From Benincasa hispida (Eukaryota; Streptophyta; Magnoliopsida; Cucurbitales; Cucurbitaceae): a stretch of DNA of 64,000 bases. Shown one piece after another: positions 44,450 to 55,190 of the stretch (the first letter of the stretch is position 1; each line of letters opens with the position of its first letter). The stretch spans positions 52,698,430-52,762,429 of the forward strand of contig NC_052351.1 in the NCBI RefSeq assembly GCF_009727055.1. The letters run 5' to 3'. The notes beneath the pieces were generated by a model. The model did not search any database. It saw nothing but the letters and a program-made list of their open reading frames with translations, and was not told the DNA's origin. A program made the position numbers and the translations under genes.

Positions 44450-45130
44450 TTAGTTATTTTTATTTTCAATAGAAAATTTGTTATCTATTAACATTTTTAC
44501 TCGTCCACTTGGAGTAGATGGTGGAGTAGGCGTATTTTTAGGATACATCACAAAATTAAACTTATATTGCTTCATTAAAATAATGGAAGGAGCATGCGTT
44601 GGAGGGAGTGGATAGTCCGAAAATCTTTCACTCGGTCCAGATGGAGGAATATGCATGTCTTTTGGTAATATTTCGAAGTTGATCCTAAGTTCCTTTTGTA
44701 AAATGACAGATGGGACATGCGGTGGAGGAGGTGGACTTTCTGAAGTTCTTTGACTTGGCCCAAATGGAGGAATACGATTTCCTTTTGGTAATATTCCAAA
44801 GTTGATCCTAGATTCCTTATGTAAAATGATCGATGACACGTGCGGTAGGGGAGGTGGATTGTCTGATGTACTTTGACACGGTCCAGATGGAGGAACGCAT
44901 TCTTCTTTCGATAGAATTCCCAAGCTGAAAGGTGGAGCTAAGTCAGGTATTCTCTTGTGTTTTCCTAATGAGAAATGGATATGCCTTTTTAGATGCTTTA
45001 TATTCTCGTCGCTCAATTTGTTTTCGACAGTAGAGTCGCCTTTCTCTACTACAAAAACATTTTTAGCATCTGCTTGATAGATTGTACTATGCAACCCAAG
45101 GAAAATGAAAGCACAAGCTCCGAAAAACAT
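44450..45130 (-). CDS. Secreted precursor with repeated IDA-like (EPIP) peptide motifs, copy 2 (altered ends)
   Basis: Unbroken frame of 226 codons from ATG at 45130, about 90 percent alike to copy 1. Residues 1-22 still form a signal-peptide-like hydrophobic start. Four EPIP-like motifs begin at about residues 68, 111, 152 and 191 (with a degenerate one at 53-66); the last reads FNFVMYPKNTPTPPSTPSGR. Spacers are PPPPPH-type. Two defects: upstream, the in-frame region equivalent to the start of copy 1 has TAA, so only the downstream ATG is usable; downstream, from residue 211 the frame runs into AT-rich flanking DNA (VKMLIDNKFS ...), so the natural C-terminus is lost and about 16 residues are foreign. 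The peptide would act outside the cell if made. It may be a decaying duplicate; maintenance of the long frame argues that decay is recent. Confidence 0.6.
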   Translation of the reverse strand: MFFGACAFIFLGLHSTIYQADAKNVFVVEKGDSTVENKLSDENIKHLKRHIHFSLGKHKRIPDLAPPFSLGILSKEECVPPSGPCQSTSDNPPPLPHVSSIILHKESRINFGILPKGNRIPPFGPSQRTSESPPPPPHVPSVILQKELRINFEILPKDMHIPPSGPSERFSDYPLPPTHAPSIILMKQYKFNFVMYPKNTPTPPSTPSGRVKMLIDNKFSIENKNN

Positions 45131-45193
45131 ATTAGAATAACTAATTTATATAATTTTTGTTGTGGGTTTGCTCATCTTTTTCTATTGCTTCCC

Positions 45194-45205
45194 TTTTTAT
45201 ATATA
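45194..45205 (-). promoter_or_regulatory. Possible TATA box of IDA-like copy 2
   Basis: TATATAAAAAGG on the minus strand, about 65 bases before the ATG at 45130, conserved with copy 1. Confidence 0.4.
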
Positions 45206-45950
45206 GCACTTCTTTCTCAATTTAAATTAAGGTAACATATTGGTATAAAAGCTAAATAACGTCTTTGTGTTAGAGAAACAACAAAAACACGGAATTCAAT
45301 AGGAATTTTATTGTTAAGAAACATTCACAATAAAATTTATTGAAAAATATATTTTAAAATTGACATGTTGACTTGTTTTTTTAAATTTTTAAATGATGAT
45401 GTTTTCAAAGTTTTCAAAATCAACTGTTGGCTTATTTTCTGTTCGGTTTTCTTTCTTTTTTTTTTTTTTTTTTGTTAAAAAATCAAATATGTTAACCACT
45501 TGTTGGATATCTGACTGAATTTAATAAGAGTGAGAATCAACATGTATTTAAAAAATTATTTTTAATAGATTCATTCATAATCAACTTTATCAAACCACAA
45601 AGCGGCTAACTTTATTTCTATTACAATTACATTATATTTTCATCCATGGTGGTTAGAAACCACCATAAATGAAAAGCAATTGAGAGTACAGGCTAAAAAA
45701 TTTAGTTATATTTTCATGATAAAGTTACGGACCGCCATCGAATGTGCCTTTTCATGGCATTTTAAACTGTCATCGTCTATCATTTATCTATAAATTTTGG
45801 CAATATTTTTACAACACAGACGTGTTTTAACACATGTATCATAATTTTTCAAATTATTGCAATGTATTTTGGTGATCTCATGTATATATTTAATATTTTG
45901 ATTGCAATTGGAATAATATTGGTCATTTGGATTATAATATAATCTAATGT
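45206..45950. repeat. AT-rich duplicated DNA upstream of IDA-like copy 2
   Basis: No gene. Colinear with 17593-18223 and, from 45480, with 25085-25560. A T-run lies at 45456-45474. Confidence 0.7.
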
Positions 45951-46661
45951 GACCAATTAGGCATACATTGGAGCTTCCAAGTAAAAAGAAGTGATGTTAC
46001 ACGCATTCAGAACAAAAGAAAACAAACATTGAGAAGTTACCTATGGTATCTAAACTTCCAAAATTCACGAAAAGATTATTTCAGTTATTAAATTGGTCGA
46101 ATGTTATTCCAATGCATGAAATTTATTCTAAAGTGCCTTCTCCAATTCTTGTCTCCACCGAAATAGATCTTGGTATTATTTTAGATAAATTCAAATGGAG
46201 ACTAAAGTATTACATACTGGATTTCCTTTGAGGTCAAAATTTAGGTTAAAAAGTGAACTTTGGAAGACTAAATTTAAAATTTATTGAAAATATATATTTT
46301 AAAATTGACCAATTAGGCATACATTGGAGCTTCCAAGTAAAAAGAAGTGATGTTTCATGCATTGAGAACAAGAGAGAACAAATATTGAGAAGTTACCTAT
46401 GGCATCTAAATGCCCAAAATTCACGAAAATTTTACTTCAGTTATTAAATTAGTCGAATGTTTATACCAATGCATGAAATTTATTCTAAAGTGCCTTCTCC
46501 AATTGTTGTCTCTACCGAAATAGATCTTAGTATTATTTTAGATAAATTCAAACGGAGACTAAAGTACTACATACTGTATTTCCTTTGAGGTCAAAATTTA
46601 GGTTAAAATTAACTTAGAAAACTAAATTTAAAATTTATTGAAAGTATAGATTTTAAAATTT
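45951..46661. repeat. Two tandem copies of the 350-bp repeat
   Basis: Monomers start at 45951 and 46307. The 62-codon frame is intact in the first (46043-46231) and has a stop in the second. Confidence 0.8.
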
Positions 46662-46909
46662 GACATTTGAAATTATAAGGACTACAATTAAAGGTAATTC
46701 TTATAAATAGAAAAATCCCAAAAATAGTTACACATTATAATAAAAATTAAAACAATTTCATATATAAAGACAAAATTGATAAAACATTTAGGTTCAACTA
46801 CTAAAGTACAATTAACTACTAACATACAATCTTGTTAAAACATTTAGGTTCTAAGATTCTTTGGTGCTTCAATTATTCTTATATTTCTTGTAATAGTCAG
46901 CATACCTCA

Positions 46910-47610
46910 TGATATAAACAAGGACGCTCTTGTGTTACTTCTGGGACCAATCACACGCTCAAGAGCCAAGAAGCTATAGTTAGCATTGAATTCTCACATT
47001 CAAGCGGAGGTGAACTCAATTTAGGGGATTCAAGCAGCAAAATCTGATCAGAAGTTTTATAATTGGTTTCAGTTGATGCTACAAGATAAAACCAATTGAA
47101 CATTTTTAATCTATTTTAATTTGTAACCATACAATAATCTTTTTTTTTTTTTTGGTTATTTTCATTATTGGACCCATTTATGTTTTATATGGGTTTTTAA
47201 TTCTTTTTGAATTAGAGGTAGAATGGACTTCTTAAGTCCCTTTAGTTAAATAGGATGAGTTTAAAGGACGGAACAAAAATACAGTACGTAGGTTTTGATG
47301 TTATGAGTTTTAGGGTTTTCTTTGAATGGAAATTCTCTAATAGATGATAGAGTTTCATCGCCACTTTTGTAATTCTTCAATTATGGTTGCATGCCAAGAA
47401 CATTCAAGTAAGTTCGATCATCTTGCTTGTGGAGTGTTTCAACTTGGAGTAAGAAACTAGTTCTCTTATCTCTTGGTCATCGATCAAAAAGTAATCTGAA
47501 TCTAATCATTCCCTTTAGGATTATTGTCAAATTGATTGGAGTTTTAGAATTTGTTATTAGGGGTCCAACTTTTGGGTTCCTAATTTTTGAAGTCTAGGAT
47601 TTTCATATCA
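46910..47610 (+). repeat. Ty3/Gypsy 5' LTR (701 bp), copy 4
   Basis: TGATATAAAC ... TTTCATATCA. Longer than 26497-27117 because that copy lost about 80 bases near 26707. Followed by the primer site at 47613. Confidence 0.85.
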
Positions 47611-47612
47611 TT

Positions 47613-47625
47613 TGGTATCAGAGCC
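47613..47625 (+). promoter_or_regulatory. Primer-binding site (tRNA-Met type), Gypsy copy 4
   Basis: TGGTATCAGAGCC, full match to the usual plant tRNA-Met primer sequence. Confidence 0.9.
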
Positions 47626-48382
47626 TAGACTCTAGAATGCGTATATGTTTTCTTTGATTACTTTCTTTGTTGAGTTTATTTTATGATTAGATATAGACTT
47701 TTTGGTGTGTTGTTATTTTGAAAAAAAAATGGATCAAAATCTTAGGTTTAATTGATTGTTAAATTTTGATTTTGAAATTGAGTTGTAAAAAATGAAAATC
47801 CTTCGCGAAGCAAAAAAAAAAAAAAAGAAAAAAAGGAAATTTTAGAAGCTTGTGTGAATTGGAAGGCGGAAGAAGAAAAAAATTGAGAGCGACTTGCGGT
47901 GATTTGAGAAAGAAATTAAAAAAAATAAAAATCGAAGAGGTTGGCACCATATCTATAATTAGAATAAAAAAAAAAAGGTCAAGCAGGCACGTCAAGCAAC
48001 TAGGTCAAACAGGCACGTCAAGTAAACAGCTCAATTACATGAGTTTTAAATTGTTGAAATTCATAAGAAAATATTAATTGTTTCAAAAGCACATTTTTTT
48101 ACTAAATTTGTGTCTTTGGTTTTTTTTTTTTTTAGTTCCTAATTCTTGTTTCCTTCTTATCATTGATTTGTCTAGTAGTTTGTCATCTTTGTCCATCTTG
48201 TATAATTATTTGAATTTTGAATATTAGATTATTAATTCTAGATATCATATTCTTGTTGTTTCGTGTCCTAGTTTGTTGGATCTTGAACATTAGGTTCTTA
48301 ATTTTTAGTTTTCTCTTTTGTTTAATTCAACTGATTCTTTGCTTGAGTTTGATACTTTACACTCATTTTTGCTTGGTTTGTT
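47626..48382 (+). other. Gypsy leader, copy 4
   Basis: Untranslated leader with A- and T-runs; no solo LTR here, so it gives the undisturbed arrangement for 27133-30056. A CAGGCACGTCAAG motif is repeated at 47982-48020. Confidence 0.7.
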
Positions 48383-48680
48383 TTGGCTTGCTCTTCTGAT
48401 CTTCATTGCAAAATTTTGGCTCATCACCCTATTGAGAAAGTTCATCTTTGTGAGAGAGTGCCTACGTTAAAGAGTGTAAACACGAGTGAACATCACCTAT
48501 CGAGTGAGACACGTGAAGAAATGATTTGTGAGGTCACTTTTCTTCCGCTTATTTTTTGTTTTCCAACGTCTGGCAATGGAGGTGTTCCATACGGACAGTT
48601 ACAAGAAGGACTAAATGAGGGTGTCATGTGAAACTTAGAAGCCTTAATTAATGCGAGACTGTATAGGGCTTCAAGCTAGG
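48383..48680 (+). pseudogene. Ty3/Gypsy gag N-terminal remnant (copy 4)
   Basis: Open frame 48383-48631 (82 codons) holds the conserved MACSSDLHCK small frame read through into the gag start region (GQLQEGLNEGVM), then a stop. The coding region breaks at 48680 where a Copia element is inserted and resumes at 54304. Confidence 0.7.
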
Positions 48681-50917
48681 TGAAGAAAATAAGCTCAAAC
48701 ATTCAACATATTCAACAGTTGTTCACATTTCTTTAACTTTTTACAGTTTTTTATTGTAACTACATGTATCAGAAAATAGTATAAGTACTCATCATTTACA
48801 AATTTCTTAACATACAACATACAATAGCTTCAAGAAAGCTTGAAATCTGTTAAAAGAAAAGTTGTGACTTAGCTCTCGAATAAAGATCTCTTCTCCTTCT
48901 CGTGGATGTAGGCATCATTTGTCGAACCACGTATATCATTGTGTAGAACTCTTCTTCCTCCTCTCTTCTACAAGATTGCATGCTCTTTATCTCCGATCGT
49001 TTACTCAAGCAGTCGCACAAAACAAACAAAAAGATTAGGGTTAGAAGAAGTTGTTTGTTGCTATCGTGATTCTCTCTAGGAGTGTATTGTATAAAATAAA
49101 TTGGAAGAATAAGTTCTAAGTATAAGTGATGCGTTGATGCTTTGATGCGTTTAAGTATTTGTAATGTGTTGATGCATTAGAGAAATGCAACAGAACATAC
49201 AACACTCCTTCTAATGACATTCAAGTTTTCCTAAATCAGACCCAAGTATAAATCTAATTTAGGTTCCTGGCAAGTCCAGGGTCGAATTCAGGGATTCAGT
49301 TAAACAAACGCAAGCCTTGCGTTGTATCTATTGTAAGGATTTTCCTAAATATAGAGAAAAATGTGTTATTTACACTAAAGTGTTGTGCCTGTGCAAGAAG
49401 ATACAAAAGAGATGAGCAGTGAGTGATGGATCATGCGAGAATGGAGTTTAATGTAAGTGGTATACGTTGGTCTAAGATGAGTGTACATAAACCAGAATGT
49501 GATGTGGATGAGATGGGATGATTTGCTTATCTTTTGTTTATGCGTTAGACTTTATTAAACACTTCTCAATGCAAATAACATACAAAACCTATCTCTAAGA
49601 TGCATGCATCTAACATAGAATGCAATAAACATTAGTAAGTCTATCTCTAGCTATACTAGGCGTCCTACTTGATGTAGCTTAGTTATTCTCTCGAATAATC
49701 TAAATTAAAGATACTTTTACCAATTGATCAAGTCGGCTTAAGCATTTGAAATGAAGTTTTGCATAAAGTATAAATGCATTCAACATAAACAAGAAATAAA
49801 CAATGGAAAAATGAGAAGGATCAAATATATGAATTTTATAAAGAAGCAAATTGTCTTTACAAAAGCAATATTCAATCAAATGAAATGAAAGCGATAAATG
49901 AGATGAAAGAAGATGAGTCAAGCCGAAGAGTACAATCTCTTGTATCTCTTTGGCTCAATTTTGTTTTGTACAATCACTTGTATAGGAAGTGGACGAAGTG
50001 TCTTTCTCATGCTTGGCTTCCTTCACTCCCTGACCGGCGGTGGTGGTGGTTCTCAACCCTTCTGATCGTCTCGGCACCACAGCATAGCTTAAACTACGAC
50101 TACACTAATTACAGAGAGTGAATGTCTTGATAATTTCTATGTGCTCTGAATAATCTGAACTCTGGAGGGACTTCATATGTTTATAGGCATTGGTCATGTC
50201 CATTTGGTGAATGGGCAACATTAAAGTCCGTGCCCTGGTCAGCCACCTGACTCTCAAAAACTTTTTAGACGCCGCTTGCTGCTCGTGCCCATACTTGCAA
50301 GTGGTGATGTGACACAATCAGCCTGGATCAATGAATCTTCTCTGCGTTGAATTCCCTCCGACGCATAGCCCATGCATTAGAGCTTTCCCTGCTGCACTTC
50401 TCTAATGCGTTAGCGTTGATCCTCGTGTTGAAATCCTGCAATACAATGCGTTAGTGCCGCGATATTTAGTAATAAAACTTCTTTTGCATGAGTTTGCTAA
50501 TGTTTGAATAAATCCATGCGTTTCTCCTAAAAATGAGGAGAAATTATTATTAAAAACCTTAGTTGTTCCAACTTAAGAGCAAAAATAACTTGTATTTCTA
50601 CAAGTTATCAGAAGCTCTACACTATCAAAAGAGAGAACGAGTGAGAGAGAGAGAGAATGAGAGAAAGAAATTAATTATGTAAAATCATCCCATCAGAATA
50701 AGTTTTTTCTTTCACTTCCATTAGGCAAGGGTTATTGGAGCAAACCATATGGAACACATCAGCTGGAAGTTCGTGGACAAACAATAGCCAAGAACTCTAC
50801 CAAACCAAATTCATTTTGGGGCAAAATTCTTGGACTCACGAATTGGATCAGCAAATCAGGGCCACAATATTCCTCATTTGGGCTTTTAATATTCATTCAC
50901 AAGAAGCAGGCCCAACA
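48681..50917 (+). repeat. Copia 5' LTR, interrupted
   Basis: About 670 bp of LTR once the 1559-bp insert (49052-50610) is removed; colinear with 53634-54298. A TATAAGTA box lies near 48779. Confidence 0.85.
49052..50610 (-). mobile_element. Solo LTR with terminal hairpin (1559 bp), minus orientation
   Basis: Splits the Copia 5' LTR; flanks GAAGT (49047-49051) and GAAGC (50611-50615) fit a 5-bp target repeat with one change. The right end holds the 24-base hairpin ATAACTTGTA-TTTC-TACAAGTTAT plus CA. ATGCGTT / GATGCG motifs are scattered at 49125-49180 and 50350-50520. Small frames (49700-50317) are not supported as genes. Confidence 0.75.
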
Positions 50918-50920
50918 AAG

Positions 50921-50933
50921 TGGTATCAGAGCA
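50921..50933 (+). promoter_or_regulatory. Primer-binding site (tRNA-Met type), Copia element
   Basis: TGGTATCAGAGCA three bases after the 5' LTR end AACA. Confidence 0.85.
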
Positions 50934-50989
50934 AAAGACTTACAAGATTGCAGTTTTTGAAGATTCAAGATTCAAGTTTTCATTCAAAG

Positions 50990-51167
50990 ATGTCAGTAGC
51001 AAGATTCGAAGTAGAGAAAGATGGAAAAGGAGGCTTTGGCCTATGGAAGGCCGAAATCAAGGCGATTCTCGGTCAGTAGAAAGCGAACAGAGCCCTCCTT
51101 GACCCATCAACATTCCCTGCCATTGTGACAGCCCAAGAAAAAGAAGATTGGGAGCTGACAGCCTATT
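50990..51167 (+). pseudogene. Copia gag N-terminal remnant
   Basis: ATG at 50990 starts MSVARFEVEKDGKGGFGLWK, the usual beginning of a Copia gag (a bulky FxLWK block). A stop follows after 29 codons, and the region is cut at 51167 by Cassandra-like sequence. Confidence 0.75.
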
Positions 51168-51440
51168 TGTAACGACCCAAGTTTAGGAGGGGTACATGAA
51201 TGAACCAATATCATATCTGAATAGGAGAGATCCTGAGGACATGAATGTATGGTTAAGAAAGGCTTAAAAGAATTGAAAGTTACTACCTATAAAAACAAGG
51301 TGCACCTCTTTTTCGGTGGCTCATTCATAAGAACTCCAAAGTTAAGCGTGATTAGCTTGGAGCAATCCTATGTTGGGTGACCTCCTGGGAATTTTCTTAG
51401 GATACATGTGAGTTTGGACAAAGCATGTTGAAAACTAAAG
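51168..51440 (+). mobile_element. Cassandra-like TRIM LTR fragment with 5S rRNA-derived promoter
   Basis: Starts TGTAACGACCC. Bases 51329-51391 match the 3' half of plant 5S rRNA: GAACTCCAAAGTTAAGCGTG (A-box region) and GGGTGACCTCCTGGGAA (C-box region). Cassandra elements are TRIM retrotransposons whose LTR carries such a 5S-like RNA polymerase III promoter. The LTR 3' end is missing; Copia sequence resumes by about 51440. It is not a 5S gene. Confidence 0.75.
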
Positions 51441-51714
51441 TCTAGGGCAGTAAAGTATATGTTTGTTGGGTTCTCAGAAGGTATCAAAGGGTTTAAGATG
51501 TGAAATCCTATTGAGAAAAGGTTTGTCATAAGCANAATCTTATGTTGGGTGACCTCCTGGGAATTTTCCTAGGATACATGTGAGTTAGGACAAAGCATGT
51601 TGAAAACTAAAGTCTAGGGCAGTAAAGTATATGTTTGTTGGGTTCTCAGAAGGTATCAAAGGGTTTAAGATGTGGAATCCTATTGAGAAAAGGTTTGTCA
51701 TAAGCAGGGATGTC
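51364..51714 (+). repeat. Direct duplication of about 170 bp around a single N
   Basis: 51364-51534 and 51536-51705 are almost identical, each holding the end of the 5S-like segment and the following Copia piece; a lone N at 51535 separates them. The pattern fits an assembly join that failed to merge an overlap. Confidence 0.7.
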
Positions 51715-51975
51715 ACTTTCAGAGAAAAAGAGATGTTTATGCGAAAAGAAAAGAGAACTTATGAAATTCTTAATAGTCCGAATACTGCTAGGATTGAGGT
51801 GGAGATACCTAAAGATTCTTCCACTAGTCATAACCCTCCTATTGAAACTGAAGAAGAAGAAGTGGTCATAACCCTCCTATTGAAACTGAAGAAGAAGAAG
51901 TGGAAAACTCAAATCAGTATTATTCTTTCGCTAGGGATAGACAAAGAAGAGTGATAGTTCCTCCAGCTAAGTATA
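51444..51975 (+). pseudogene. Copia integrase C-terminus / linker remnant
   Basis: Frame 51631-51954 begins MFVGFSEGIKGFKMWNP, the end of a Copia integrase region, followed by RDVTFREKEMF and an acidic linker with an internal duplication (VVITLLLKLKKKKW and its repeat, 51840-51900). The integrase catalytic core is absent. Confidence 0.7.
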
Positions 51976-52044
51976 CTGAAACTAATTACATGAACCTAGT
52001 CCTAAATGCCACAATAGCTCCTAATGACCAAGAACTAGCCACCT

Positions 52045-53035
52045 TTGAATTCACGTCCTAATGCTAGGTCTTGGATTCACGTCAATAATACTTGGTCCCT
52101 AGCCCCTCTTCCTAAAGGATGCAAACCTATAGCCTTTAAGTGGATATATAAACTAAAGAAGGGTTTTACCAAAGAAGAAAAGCCTAGGCACAAGGCAAGG
52201 CTAGTGGATAAGGGTTTACACAGAGGGAAGACATAGACTATTCTGAAATTTTTTTTCACCAGTGGTAAAACAAACCTCTATTAGACTTCTTTTATCTCCA
52301 GTTGCTCAGTACAACCTTGAACTAGACCAACTAGATGTTAAAACCGCTTTCCTTCATGGAAATCTAGATGAGGTTATCTATATAGTTCAACCAAAAGAGT
52401 TTGAAGAAAGAGGGAAGGAAGACCTATACTATCTCCTAAATAAGTCTATATATGGTCTTAAACAATCCCCTATATGCTGGTATAGAAAGTTTAATGATTA
52501 CATAGAGAGTATTAGATTTCAAAGAAGTTCCTATGATATTTGTTCTTATATTAATTCAACTACCTATAAGGACAAAGCCTATCTACTACTATATGTTAAT
52601 GATATGTTACTAGCAAGGAAATCTAAGGAGGATTTAATTCATGTCAAAAATCTCCTAAAGAGAGAATTTGACATGAAGGATTTGAGTCAGTCTAAAAAGA
52701 TCCTTGGGATTGAAATTCAAAGAGACAGGGCTTCCTCAACTCTAACCATTAGTCAATTAAGCTACTGTGAAAAAGTAATTAACATATTTAATATGTCTAA
52801 TGCAAAACCAGTCACTATACCTATTGCTAGTCATTTTAAACTTTCCTTAGAAAACTTACCAAAAGAAACAGATATAGAACATTTGACTCAAATGCAATCA
52901 ATTCCATACAATCAAGCAGTAGGGAGTCTAATGTACCTAATGATATCTACTAGACCGGACCTATCATACAGCACTAGTCTTGTCAATAGATACATGTCTA
53001 ACCCTGGAAAAAGGCACTGGGAAGCAACAAAATAG
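52045..53035 (+). pseudogene. Copia reverse transcriptase remnant
   Basis: RT palm motifs are clear: FKWIYKLKKG, KARLV, QLDVKTAFLHG (about 52320-52365), LNKSIYGLKQSP and the catalytic loop, which here reads LLLYVNDMLLA (about 52590-52620) with Asn replacing the first of two catalytic Asp. A frameshift separates 52045-52236 from the main frame 52262-53035. The enzyme would copy element RNA to DNA; it cannot be active here. Confidence 0.85.
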
Positions 53036-53588
53036 ATTTTAAGATATCTAATTTAATCTAAACAGTCAAAATTAACATATCAAAGTACTAATGAAACAAA
53101 TTTAGAGCTATATGGATATTTTGATTCAGATTTTGCAGGTGACCAAGACAAAAGAAGATCATTAACAGATTATCTATTCTTATTTGTCATAATTTGTTGT
53201 GTTGGAAAGCAAATTTATAGTCAATCACAGCATTATCAACCATAGAAGTAGAGTACATGGCTTTATCAGAAGCAATAAAGAAGCATTATGGTTAAAGGGG
53301 TTGATGAAGGACTTTGGTATTAATCAAACAGTAGTAAAGAACTATTGTGATAACCAAAGTGCCATTCACCTATCCAAAAACCCTCAATATCATTCAAGGA
53401 CTAAACGCATAGATATTAAATATCACTTTGTAAGAGACAAAATAGAGAAAGGAGAAGTCGAGGTGTTTAAAGTTCATACCCCCGAAAATGCAACCGACAT
53501 GCTTACCAAACCTGTGTCCAAACTCAAGCTAGCAAACTGTCTTGGTCAGATCGGCTTCCGGCTTCCTGAAAAAGGGTGTACATGTTAA
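53036..53588 (+). pseudogene. Copia RNase H remnant
   Basis: After a stop at 53033 the sequence continues with YGYFDSDFAGD (RNase H start), KEALWLKGL, CDNQSAIHLSKNP and RTKRIDIKYHFVRD, ending ADMLTKP-like at about 53510. The frame is shifted near 53190-53240. Confidence 0.8.
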
Positions 53589-53617
53589 ATCTGGAAGGAG
53601 AAAAGCTTGCATGTTGA

Positions 53618-53633
53618 GCTTAAGGTGGAGATT
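53618..53633 (+). promoter_or_regulatory. Copia polypurine tract
   Basis: AGCTTAAGGTGGAGAT just before the 3' LTR start TGAAGAAAAT. Confidence 0.6.
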
Positions 53634-54298
53634 TGAAGAAAATATGCTCAAACATTCAACATATTCAATAGTTGTTCACATTCCTTTAACTTTTTACAGT
53701 TTGTTATTGTAACTACATGTATCAGAAAATAGTATAAGTACTCATCATTTACAAATTTCATAACATACAACATACAATAGCTTCAAGAAGCTTGAAATCT
53801 GTAAAAAGAAAAGTTGTAACTTAGCTTTCGAATAAAGATCTCTTCTCCTTCCCGTGGATGTAGGCATCATTTGTCGAACCACGTATATCGTTGTGTAGAA
53901 CTCTTCTTCCTCCTTTCTTCTACAAGATTGTATGCTCTTTATCGCCGATCGTTTACTCAAGAACTCGCACAAAACAAACAGAAAGATTAAGGTTAGAAGA
54001 AGCTTTGCAATATCGAAAGAGAGAAAGAGTGAGGGAGAGAGGGAGAAAGAAATTAATTCTGTAAAATCATCCCATCAGAATAAGTTTTTTTTTCACTTCC
54101 ATCAAGCAAGGGTTAGTGGACCAAACCACGTGGAGCACATTAGCTAGAAGTTCGTGGACAAAAAATAGCCAAGAACTCTACCAAACCAAATTCATTTTGG
54201 GGTAGAATTCTTGGACTCACGAATGAGATCAGTAAAGTAGGGCCACAATATTCATCATTTGGGCTTTTAATATTCATTCATAAGAAGTAGGCCCAACA
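53634..54298 (+). repeat. Copia 3' LTR (665 bp)
   Basis: Intact counterpart of the interrupted 5' LTR; ends AACA before the CTAGG target repeat. Confidence 0.85.
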
Positions 54299-54303
54299 CT
54301 AGG

Positions 54304-55190
54304 AAAAGACCTCAAGTAAGAGGGTGAGTTGTGGATGTTCCTGAAGAGGAAGAAGACTCAAAGCAAAATGAATTTGACTTTGACCCTACTATAGATGGGC
54401 CTAGAAGAGAGGAACGACATGGATTGAGTGGAAGAGAGGGTTTTCATAATAAAAGATTCCAAGGTAGAAAAGAACATCACTGTAGAGACCAAGGTTTTGG
54501 AAACATTAAAGTTAAATTTCCAAAATTTTATGGTACATCTGATCCTGAAGACTTTTTCCAATAGGAACATGAGGCAGAACATATTTTTCGTGGTAACGAA
54601 CTCTCTGAAGAGAGAAAGGTAACTACCTCTATAACACGTTTTAATGGGTATGCATAAAGTTGGTGTGATAAGGTGTGTTCAAAAGAGAAGAAGACACCAA
54701 GAAGGTCCTATGGAAACATGGCTAGAATTGAGCGAGCTCATGAAGAGGCAGTTTGTGCCAAAACATTACTTGAGAGATTGTACACAAAGACTTCCGGCTT
54801 TACACCAAGGGAGTAAGAGTGTAGAAGATTATTTCAATGAGATGAAAATATTAATGGAAAGATTGGAGATAGATGAGGATGAAGAGAACAAAATGGCCAG
54901 ATTTCTTCATGGATTAAATATTGATGTGATTGAACATGTTGAATTGCAAGCATACGAGGATATGGAAAACTTAGTGAATCTTGCAATGAAGGTTAAAAGA
55001 ATTTCAGAGGCGCAAATCAAGGTACACTTCTAAAAAATTTCCAATTCAACTTCTTGGAAACAGGTGACAAATCCAACTCTAGATTTAAATCCAAGATAGG
55101 AAGTGATAAACCTAAAGATAAGAGGGAGGCTCATCGAAAACAAAACCAAAGTGGAGGACCCACAGTAGAAATAGAGACCTTAAGTGTTGA
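54304..55190 (+). pseudogene. Ty3/Gypsy gag remnant after the Copia insertion (copy 4)
   Basis: Resumes the gag reading seen at 30372 onward: acidic linker, VKFPKFYGTSDPEDFF (54510-54560), stop, then gag core with GSKSVEDYFNEM and RFLHGLNIDVIE (54800-54940) and VNLAMKV. Better preserved than copy 3 (more residues match between frames) but with stops near 54562 and 55031. Ends at the assembly gap. Confidence 0.8.

Larger units (their letters stand above)
48681..54298 (+). mobile_element. Copia (Tork-like) retrotransposon, 5.6 kb, with target repeat
   Basis: TGAAGAAAAT ... GGCCCAACA between exact CTAGG repeats (48676-48680, 54299-54303) in the Gypsy gag. 5' LTR 48681-50917 (contains a solo LTR), PBS 50921, gag piece 50990, Cassandra-like insert 51168, RT and RNase H 52045-53588, 3' LTR 53634-54298. 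Protease and nearly all integrase are missing. Tork assignment rests on the RT motif style and is tentative. Confidence 0.85.

Noticed and set aside
50920..50935. tRNA-related gene near TGGTATCAGAGC sequences
   Set aside because: These are primer-binding sites next to LTR ends; no cloverleaf-forming sequence surrounds them.
51329..51391. A 5S rRNA gene
   Set aside because: Only the 3' half is similar, the intermediate element is altered, and it lies inside a Cassandra-like LTR.
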